A stretch of 15,740 nucleotides of DNA. Source: Spirochaetaceae bacterium. GTDB taxonomy: Bacteria; Spirochaetota; Spirochaetia; Spirochaetales_E; Spirochaetaceae_B. The notes under the pieces are model-generated. The model was given only the letters and a program-made list of their open reading frames with translations, searched no databases and was not told where the DNA came from. The translations under genes and the position numbers were made by a program. The stretch is taken from positions 1 to 15,740 of the forward strand of contig QKJO01000227.1 of NCBI GenBank assembly GCA_003249275.1, in the 5' to 3' direction. Below, in pieces: positions 5,729 through 12,205 of this stretch (its first letter is position 1; each line of letters begins with the position of its first letter).

Positions 5729-7211
5729 TCTGCCCGGACAGAAACGCAGATTCCAGACTCCCGGAATCCTGCTGGTAATCCTTGGATTTTCAGGATTATT
5801 CTGGCTGGTCGTATCCTGGAACTACAGCGGGCAATTCTGGAAAGAGTGGTATCCTCTCCTTATAAGTTCCGACAAATGCAGCAGTGAAATTGAGCAATAT
5901 CTGGACAACATCACCGGCGGAGAAGTCGTCAGCGAGTCGAACAGTTTCATCCGCTACAACGGATTCAGTGCTCAGGAGGAGATTACGGTTGCCGATCTCC
6001 GTTCGGGGGAGCGGTTTTTTTCTTCCGATCCGCGTCTTGATCCCTGGATGAAAGGGAGTATTGCCTATTTCAATCAGGGAATATACAGAATCTTCTATTT
6101 ACCAAGGACCTATTCTCCTTTAAGATACTTCTGGGTTTTTTCCCGAAGCGAGGTCATGAAGCAGGCGGAGTGGAAGCTTCCGGATGCTGAAATCTCCTAT
6201 CCTGTGATTATTATATATCTCTGCCTATTGTTCCTTCTCGGCTGGAAGTCGATAAGGTTTTTTCTGACCGGCGGTGCTTTCCTTCTGGCGGGGGTTCATT
6301 GTGTGCTGACAGGTCAAAGCACCGTTCTTCTGATCCTTGCGGTAACGGCGCTTTTTGTCAGGCTTCTATTGACGGGATTTGAGAAGAATCTATGGGTCTG
6401 GATATTTACGTTCCTTACGCCGGGAATGGCTCTGTACGGGAGTTTGTTTGATCTCCGGACTGCCGGTTTTCTGCTGCCCCTGGCGGCTGTGGGAACGGGT
6501 GCTTTTCTTCTGATTCCGGTCAAACGGAAGATTCAGGGAAGACGGGGTCAGGATCACAGGCTTTTTGAACCTGTCCCTCTGATTCCCCGGACGGAGACCG
6601 GGTCGTCTACCGGAAGAGCGTCGGTGAGTCCTGCCGTTTTCGGAGCCGTTCTTCTGACTCTCCTTCTCGGAGTTTTCAATTTTCCGGGGATCAGAATCCT
6701 TCCTGCAGACCTTCCCTCTGCCGAGACTTCGGGAGGAGTGTGGTCTGCCGGCGGGATGAATCCCGCAGGTGCGAGAAGCCTTCTGCCCGACGCGGAAGAC
6801 TATCTCAGGCACAGAGCCTATCAGGAGGGATTCATGTTCGGCGCCGCCTATGAGATGCCCCTGGAGGGCGGCGGAGTCGATCTCGAGAACTACGACCTTG
6901 AAGACGGCAGAGTCACAGGGAAGAATTTCAGGGTTCTCGGATATACGGAATCCTGGTTTGAAGAGAAACTGACAGAGATGGTCGAGTCCGGTCCTTCACG
7001 GCTGCTCAGGAGCGAAGCAGCTCCGCCGGTCGTCAGGACCCTTTCGTCATTTGAGTATGGAATCCCCCTGCAGATGCTTCTGGCATTTGCAGCTAATATA
7101 GTTATCTATGTTCTGATTCACATGTCCGGTCAACACCCGGCCCGCAGCAGGGCCGTCCGGAGCTATGGAAAACAATTCTTTGTTTTAAGGAGGAAGCAAC
7201 AGGCAGCATGA
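5721..7211 (+). CDS. Unrecognised multi-spanning membrane protein encoded ahead of rnfC
   Basis: A 496-residue protein I cannot assign to a family. Hydrophobic segments lie at about 15-33, 159-175, 178-196, 200-217, 223-243, 247-266, 303-319 and 449-467, so about eight membrane spans. Two soluble loops stand out: residues 34-158 after the first span, and 320-448 before the last, the latter acidic and glycine-rich. The tail (468-496) is basic. The stop TGA overlaps the rnfC start (ATGA, 7208-7211), and the rnfC Shine-Dalgarno (AAGGAGGA, 7187-7194) lies inside this gene, so the two are translationally coupled and probably functionally linked, perhaps in assembly or regulation of the Rnf complex. 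Codon use is less G+C-rich at third positions than the rnf genes. The start is uncertain because no Shine-Dalgarno precedes it. Confidence 0.7.
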   Translation: MIDLPGQKRRFQTPGILLVILGFSGLFWLVVSWNYSGQFWKEWYPLLISSDKCSSEIEQYLDNITGGEVVSESNSFIRYNGFSAQEEITVADLRSGERFFSSDPRLDPWMKGSIAYFNQGIYRIFYLPRTYSPLRYFWVFSRSEVMKQAEWKLPDAEISYPVIIIYLCLLFLLGWKSIRFFLTGGAFLLAGVHCVLTGQSTVLLILAVTALFVRLLLTGFEKNLWVWIFTFLTPGMALYGSLFDLRTAGFLLPLAAVGTGAFLLIPVKRKIQGRRGQDHRLFEPVPLIPRTETGSSTGRASVSPAVFGAVLLTLLLGVFNFPGIRILPADLPSAETSGGVWSAGGMNPAGARSLLPDAEDYLRHRAYQEGFMFGAAYEMPLEGGGVDLENYDLEDGRVTGKNFRVLGYTESWFEEKLTEMVESGPSRLLRSEAAPPVVRTLSSFEYGIPLQMLLAFAANIVIYVLIHMSGQHPARSRAVRSYGKQFFVLRRKQQAA

Positions 7212-8556
7212 GTCGGTTTAAAACTTTCCCAAAGGGGGGAATACATCCCACGGATTATAAAGAGGCAACCTGTCATAAAGAAATACAGAAATACAGAATG
7301 CCAGTCTGTCCAGTGTCGCGATTGTTCCCCTGTCACAACATATAGGTGCTCCCTGCGAGTGCCTCGTCGCAAAGGGTGATCTGGTCGAAGAAGAGCAGAT
7401 CATAGGAAAATCAGGCGGTTTCGTATCCGCCAATATTCACTCTCCCGTGCCGGGAGAGGTAAAAGAGATCAAACAGATCTATCTTCCCAACGGGATGGCT
7501 GTCCAGGCCGTCGTCATTGAGATGCAGGGCGAGTTCAAGCGGCTGGGTAAAAACATCGAACCCAGAGACTGGTCGGGCCTCGGCAACGATGAGATCAGCG
7601 CAAAAATCGCCGAAATGGGAATCGTCGGTCAGGGGGGAGCCACCTTCCCGACCCATGTCAAACTCAGCCTTCCCAAGGGGAAGACCTGCGAAACCTTCAT
7701 CATCAATGCGGTTGAGTGTGAACCCTATCTCACATCGGACCACAGGATCATGCTGGAAAAGGGACCCGAGATTCTCGAGGGTATCCAGATCATGCAGCGC
7801 CTTCTGTCTCCTCTTAAAACGGTAATCGGTATCGAAGCCAACAAGCTCGACGCCTTTGAACACCTTCAGGCCCTTGTCAAAGAGAAGGGCCTGGACATCG
7901 AGGTCATGCCTCTGGAAGTGAAATACCCCCAGGGTGCGGAGAAGAATCTGATCAAGGCGGTTACGGGAAGAGAAGTCCCTTCCGGCAAGCTTCCTCTGGA
8001 AGTGGGCGTTATCAACGCCAATGTGGGAACCTGTCTCTCCGTCTATGAAGCCCTGGTTCTGAACAAGCCCGTCGTTGAAAGGGTGGTCACCGTTTCCGGC
8101 GGAGCCATCAAGAACCCCTCCAATCTGAAGGCCCGTATCGGTACAACTTTCCGGAGTCTGATCGAGGACTGCGGCGGCTTTTCCGAAGAACCTGTCAAGG
8201 TTATCGCCGGCGGACCCATGATGGGATTTGCCGTCTATGATCTTGATACCCCCGTCACCAAGGGAACCAGCGGTATTCTGGCTCTGACGGCCAGAGAGAT
8301 CAAGGCGTCCAGACCGACGGCCTGTCTCTCCTGCGGGCGCTGTATTGCCTCCTGTCCCATGGGTCTCAATCCTACCCGCATCTTCAAGTTTGTGGACTTC
8401 AATATGAACGACCAGGCTCTGGAAGCAGGTCTGATGGACTGTGTGGAGTGCGGCTCCTGCTCCTTCATGTGCCCGGCCCACATTCCCCTTGTTCAGGGAT
8501 TCCGGGGCGGTAAGAAAGTAATTCGTAAAAATTCTATGAAAAAGGCGGGGAAATGA
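7208..8556 (+). pseudogene. rnfC: rnfC, electron transport complex subunit C, frameshifted by an 8 bp duplication
   Basis: RnfC is the peripheral subunit carrying NAD(H)/FMN sites and two [4Fe-4S] clusters. From ATG 7208 the frame gives the family start (FPKGGIHPTDYKEATCHKEIQ) but reaches TAG at 7343-7345 after 45 codons. The remainder (PLSQHIGAPCECLVAKGD..., then the rest of RnfC to TGA 8554-8556) lies in the -1 frame. Two tandem copies of AAATACAG (7281-7288, 7289-7296) sit at the junction; deleting one copy gives a continuous 446-residue protein of normal length. In reconstructed numbering, GQGGATFP starts about 138, and the cluster cysteines are 370/373/376/380 and 409/412/415/419. Downstream initiation at GTG 7447 would lose the N-terminal 77 residues. 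No slippery heptamer is visible in the overlap. Causes could be a real mutation, a reversible slippage switch or a sequence error. The gene is coupled to its neighbours by ATGA overlaps at both ends. Confidence 0.88.
7279..7298 (+). repeat. 2.5-copy octamer tandem repeat inside rnfC
   Basis: Period-8 tract with unit AAATACAG: full copies at 7281-7288 and 7289-7296, plus two matching bases on each side. Eight is not a multiple of three, so gain or loss of one unit changes the reading frame. One copy fits the RnfC frame (HKEIQ-NASLSSVAIVPLSQHIG). Confidence 0.95.
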
Positions 8557-9575
8557 AAGATAAACTTTTAATTACCAGTTCACCCCAGTTTCATCACCCC
8601 CAGAGCACCGTTTCCATCATGTGGACCGTATCGCTGTGCCTTCTGCCCGCGGGTATCTGGGGTGTCTATATCTTCGGTATGAGAGCGCTCCTTGTTCTTC
8701 TCACGGCAATCGCCGCTGCAGTGGGAACGGAAGCCCTCCTGGGAATGATCGACAAAAAAAATACTATCTTTGACGGCAGCGCCTTCCTGACAGGTCTGCT
8801 CATCGGTTACAACATGCCTCCGGCGGTACCCCTGTATGTGGTCGTCATCGCATCCGTATTTGCCATCGCCGTCGTAAAATGGACCTTCGGCGGCCTGGGT
8901 GCCAACTGGATGAACCCGGCTCTGGCCGGACGCGTGTTCGTCTTCTTCTCCTGGACAGGCGGCATGACCCACTGGACTCTGCCCCATCCCGGTTCCATCG
9001 ATGCCGTCACCGGACCCACCCCCCTTGGATCGCTCAAGGCCGGTCTTGTGTCCATGAGCGGTTCTATCAGCGGTCCCATGGATCTGCTGTCAGCCGAGGG
9101 TGTGCCTGTCTCCTATATGGACCTTTTCATCGGCAGAATCCCCGGCTCCATCGGAGAGGTTTCCGCCCTCCTTCTGATCCTGGGAGGTCTCTACCTTCTG
9201 ATCAGAAAAATTGCCAACTGGGAAATTGTGGTCTCTTATCTGGGAAGCTTTGCCCTGCTGGTCTGGGTCTTCGGCGGTTTCAGATACGGAAACGGTCTGT
9301 TTACGGGAGACGTCCTGTTTCACCTGCTTTCGGGCGGTCTGATGCTGGGTGCCCTCTTTATGGCCACCGATATGGTCAGCTCTCCCCTGACTTCAAAGGG
9401 AATGTTGATCTACGGCCTGGGATGCGGTTTCATGACCTTCCTGCTCCGGTTCTTCGGATCTGTTCCCGAGGGAGTCTCTCTGGCTATCATCTTTATGAAT
9501 ATTTTTGTTCCTCTTATCAACAGAGCCTTCCAGCCTGAAAAATTCGGCATCATCAAAGAGGAGGAGGGGAAATGA
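8553..9575 (+). CDS. rnfD: RnfD, membrane subunit with covalent FMN
   Basis: A 340-residue polytopic membrane protein of the RnfD/NqrB family. Recognisable parts are the SSPQFHHP start, FDGSAFLTGLLIGYNMPP (about 73-90), the NWMNPALAGRVFVFFSWT segment (118-135) and the closing FMNIFVPLINRAFQP. The flavin attachment motif is DAVTGPTPL (150-158); by family knowledge FMN is bound through phosphoester to the threonine at the SGAT position, here Thr156. The usual alanine of SGAT is proline here. It takes part in moving electrons through the membrane from ferredoxin towards NAD+ while pumping Na+ or H+. It starts within the ATGA overlap with rnfC, after a GGCGGGG sequence, and ends in an ATGA overlap with rnfG. 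Confidence 0.95.
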   Translation: MKDKLLITSSPQFHHPQSTVSIMWTVSLCLLPAGIWGVYIFGMRALLVLLTAIAAAVGTEALLGMIDKKNTIFDGSAFLTGLLIGYNMPPAVPLYVVVIASVFAIAVVKWTFGGLGANWMNPALAGRVFVFFSWTGGMTHWTLPHPGSIDAVTGPTPLGSLKAGLVSMSGSISGPMDLLSAEGVPVSYMDLFIGRIPGSIGEVSALLLILGGLYLLIRKIANWEIVVSYLGSFALLVWVFGGFRYGNGLFTGDVLFHLLSGGLMLGALFMATDMVSSPLTSKGMLIYGLGCGFMTFLLRFFGSVPEGVSLAIIFMNIFVPLINRAFQPEKFGIIKEEEGK

Positions 9576-10114
9576 CAGCTACTATGGAAAAAGCCGGAAA
9601 ACTGGCGCTGATCTGCGCCCTCTCCGCACTGATTCTGGGAGTCGTAAACTCCATGACCGAACCGGCCATCGCCCTGAGAAAGGCGGCCGAACTCAAGGCG
9701 GCTCTCTCCTCTCTGCTGGAGGTGGGTTCTCCCGGTCCCCGTGAAGACCTCAGCGCTTCCGATTCTGTCAGGTCCCGTTACCCCGTAGAGGGTGCCGGCG
9801 GCTGGATTCTGGAACTGAACGGCAAGGGCTACGGCGGAGATATGAAGATTCTGGCATCCTACAAGGAAGACGGAACCATAATCGATGTCGTTCTCATGGA
9901 CAATGCCGAGACTCCCGGACTGGGAAAAAAGGCGGAGAAATCCGACTATATGGACAAATTCCGCGGCAAAGGCGGTTCCTCGCCCGTGCCCCTGACAAAA
10001 GACGCTCTTGATTCTCCCGATTCCGTTTCAGGAGCCAGCATCACCTTTATGGGAATAGCCGCACCGCTCAACGCGGGTTCTGAATATGTAAAATCTCTGG
10101 GAGGCGGTAAATGA
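9572..10114 (+). CDS. rnfG: RnfG, membrane-anchored subunit with covalent FMN
   Basis: A 180-residue protein with one N-terminal membrane span (about 10-27) followed by an extracytoplasmic FMN_bind domain. The segment VLMDNAETPGLGKK (about 108-121) and the flavinylation motif DSVSGASIT (150-158) are typical. The acceptor position is Ser156 where most RnfG/NqrC proteins have threonine. Flavinylation in this family is done by ApbE, which is not in the window. The start overlaps rnfD (ATGA) behind a strong GAGGAGGGG Shine-Dalgarno, and the end overlaps rnfE (ATGA). Confidence 0.94.
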   Translation: MTATMEKAGKLALICALSALILGVVNSMTEPAIALRKAAELKAALSSLLEVGSPGPREDLSASDSVRSRYPVEGAGGWILELNGKGYGGDMKILASYKEDGTIIDVVLMDNAETPGLGKKAEKSDYMDKFRGKGGSSPVPLTKDALDSPDSVSGASITFMGIAAPLNAGSEYVKSLGGGK

Positions 10115-10731
10115 GTAATCTGACAAAAGGGTTTATCAGAGAAAACCCGATTTTTATACTGATGCTGGGACTCTGTCCTTCCCTGGCCGTTTCGACCCAG
10201 GTCGTCAACGCCCTTGGAATGAGCGCCGGTACCATTTTCGTTCTGGTGGGATCCAACATAATGGTCTCTCTTCTCAAAAATTTCATCCCCGATGAAATCC
10301 ATATCCCGGCCTATATCGTCATCATCGCCACCTTCGTAACCCTGGTCGACCTTCTGATGCAGGCTTATGCTCCCGGTCTGTCAAAAAGTCTGGGTGTGTT
10401 TGTACAGCTCATCGTTGTAAACTGCATCATCCTGGGAAGAGCGGAAGCCTTCGCCAGCAAGAACACGGTCAAGGATTCGATTGTGGACGCTCTGAGTATG
10501 GGATTCGGATTCTTCTTCGGCCTCACCCTGATCTCACTGATCAGAGAAGTGCTGGGTGCCGGAACCATCACACTCTTCCCCATGGGCAGTTTCAACGGTG
10601 TGATTGAGATCCCCGGACTTGTAAGTTCACCCGTCAGAATCATCTCCCTTTCGGCGGGAGCTCTCTTTGTTGTCGGCTATCTGAAAGCCATGTTCAACTG
10701 GATCAGCGTCCGCCAGAGCAAGGAGGCATAA
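10111..10731 (+). CDS. rnfE: RnfE, integral membrane subunit
   Basis: A 206-residue, about six-span membrane protein of the RnfE/NqrD family. Family landmarks are GLCPSLAVSTQ with Cys22 and VVNCIILGRAEAFAS with Cys105; in the related complexes these cysteines, together with the matching pair in RnfA, bind an intramembrane [2Fe-2S] cluster at the pseudo-twofold axis. The GGGAGG sequence precedes the ATG, and rnfA starts three bases after the stop. Confidence 0.95.
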   Translation: MSNLTKGFIRENPIFILMLGLCPSLAVSTQVVNALGMSAGTIFVLVGSNIMVSLLKNFIPDEIHIPAYIVIIATFVTLVDLLMQAYAPGLSKSLGVFVQLIVVNCIILGRAEAFASKNTVKDSIVDALSMGFGFFFGLTLISLIREVLGAGTITLFPMGSFNGVIEIPGLVSSPVRIISLSAGALFVVGYLKAMFNWISVRQSKEA

Positions 10732-10734
10732 GAA

Positions 10735-11325
10735 ATGACCTATTTTGCAATCATAATTACCTATGTCTTTATCAGCAACGTTATCCTGGCCCAGTTCCTC
10801 GGACTCTGCCCCTTCATCGGCGTTTCCAAGAATGTGGAATCTGCGGTGGGTATGGGTTTTGCCGTAACCTTTGTTATGTCCATAGCGTCCCTGGTCACCT
10901 GGGCTCTGTATCATCTGATACTGATGCCCCTGGGGCTTGTCTATCTGCAGACAATTGTCTTTATTCTGACAATCGCCTCGCTGGTACAGCTCGTTGAAAT
11001 GGTCGTACAGAAGTATTCACCCATCCTTTACAAGGCCCTGGGTATCTACCTCCCCCTGATCACGACAAACTGTGCGGTCATGGGTATCGCCCTGATCAAT
11101 GTGAACAGCGGATACAATGTGCTTGAAAGTTTTACCGCCGGTTTTGCCGCCGGTATCGGTTTCCTTCTGGCCATACTGCTGATGTCTGCCATTCGTGTGC
11201 AGATGGAGACGGAGCGGGTTCCCCGCTTTCTGAAAGGAGCTCCCATCGCTTTTATCAGCGGTGGTCTCATGGCCATGGCGTTTATGGCCTTTGACAAAGC
11301 TCTGCTGAACAATCTTGTAGGATAA
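10735..11325 (+). CDS. rnfA: RnfA, integral membrane subunit
   Basis: A 196-residue membrane protein of about six spans, homologous to RnfE in inverted topology. The conserved AQFLGLCPFIGVSKN (Cys25) and TTNCAVMGIALIN (Cys113) motifs are intact, so the RnfA/RnfE [2Fe-2S] site should form. A strong AGGAGG lies 10 bases before the ATG. It ends with TAA four bases before rnfB. Confidence 0.95.
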   Translation: MTYFAIIITYVFISNVILAQFLGLCPFIGVSKNVESAVGMGFAVTFVMSIASLVTWALYHLILMPLGLVYLQTIVFILTIASLVQLVEMVVQKYSPILYKALGIYLPLITTNCAVMGIALINVNSGYNVLESFTAGFAAGIGFLLAILLMSAIRVQMETERVPRFLKGAPIAFISGGLMAMAFMAFDKALLNNLVG

Positions 11326-11329
11326 ATTG

Positions 11330-12175
11330 ATGGATGAATTTTTAAGAATATTCTGGGGATTTTTGTCCACTGTACTCTTCGGAGGTCTTCTCGGCCTCGG
11401 ACTGGCGGTGGCCTCCCGTAAACTGAAAGTTGAAAAAGATGAAACCGTGGAAGCTCTTGACGGGGCTCTTCCCGGTCTGAACTGCGGTGCCTGCGGTTAT
11501 GCCGGATGCGGCGGATATGCCGAAGCCCTGGCCGGAGGGAAGGACGACGACCTTACAAAGTGTAAACCCGGCGGTGCGACGACTCTGGAAGCCATCGGTA
11601 AAATACTGGGTGTGGAAGTGGATGCCAATGCGGTCAGAATGGTGGCCAAGGTCCACTGCATCGGTAAAAACGGTGTGGCCAACCGCAGTTACAACTACGA
11701 TGGCCTGGGGGACTGCAATGCCGCCACCGTTCTCTACAGCGGTGATAAAGAGTGCAAGTACGGCTGTCTCGGTCTGGGAAGCTGTATCGGAGTCTGTCCC
11801 ACCAGCGCCATAGCCAAAACCGGAGACGGTCTGGTTGTGGTGGACCCCGATCTGTGCATCTCCTGCGGTAAGTGCGTGGATATCTGCCCGACCGGCGTGA
11901 TGAGAATGATTCCGGAAGATGCCGATTTCGTCGTCGCCTGCAACTCGAGAGACAAGGGCAAGGATACCAAGAACAACTGTGCCGTCGGTTGTATCGCCTG
12001 TAAAATCTGCGAGAAAAAATTTCCTGAAGCCGGATATAAAATAGAAGATAATTTGTCTTTTTTGAGTTATGATAGTAGAGGTCCGGGAAGGGCGGATGCC
12101 GCCGAAAAATGTCCGGCCAAATGCATTATTCCCTATAAGTTTGAGAATTCTGAAAAAGCATCCAGTGCAGATTGA
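11330..12175 (+). CDS. rnfB: RnfB, iron-sulphur subunit accepting electrons from ferredoxin
   Basis: A 281-residue protein with an N-terminal membrane anchor (about 6-28), then the NCGACGYAGC Fe-S domain (Cys52, 55, 60, 78), a C-x3-C-x5-C-x3-CP group (142, 146, 152, 156) and CISCGKCVDICP (176, 179, 182, 186). The final ferredoxin-like unit is reduced: Cys221, 224 and 227 are present, the expected fourth cysteine is Phe231, the first three cysteines of the partner motif are absent, and a Cys261-Pro remains. In ferredoxins the first three of one motif pair with the last of the other, so one cluster is likely kept and one lost. The ATG at 11330 is preferred to the TTG at 11327 because AGGA (11319-11322) is spaced seven bases from it. 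It is the last rnf gene. Confidence 0.94.
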   Translation: MDEFLRIFWGFLSTVLFGGLLGLGLAVASRKLKVEKDETVEALDGALPGLNCGACGYAGCGGYAEALAGGKDDDLTKCKPGGATTLEAIGKILGVEVDANAVRMVAKVHCIGKNGVANRSYNYDGLGDCNAATVLYSGDKECKYGCLGLGSCIGVCPTSAIAKTGDGLVVVDPDLCISCGKCVDICPTGVMRMIPEDADFVVACNSRDKGKDTKNNCAVGCIACKICEKKFPEAGYKIEDNLSFLSYDSRGPGRADAAEKCPAKCIIPYKFENSEKASSAD

Positions 12176-12200
12176 CAGAATCTGTTCCCGGGTGTCGGCT
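12172..12200 (+). promoter_or_regulatory. Weak promoter candidate for the GH57-like gene
   Basis: A perfect TTGACA (12172-12177) overlaps the rnfB stop codon. A 17 bp spacer leads to TCGGCT (12195-12200), a poor -10. The TTGACA-to-ATG distance (34 bp) resembles that at the other candidate leaderless promoters here. The gene has no Shine-Dalgarno, but read-through from rnf is equally possible. Confidence 0.25.
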
Positions 12201-12205
12201 CCTAA

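Noticed and set aside
7276..7345. Programmed -1 ribosomal frameshift in rnfC
   Set aside because: The overlap of the two frames (7276-7345) has no X-XXY-YYZ slippery heptamer in the right phase, and an 8 bp duplication explains the shift exactly.
7411..8481. 356-codon minus-strand ORF opposite rnfC
   Set aside because: The plus strand encodes unmistakable RnfC with two ferredoxin motifs; the minus frame is open only through codon bias.
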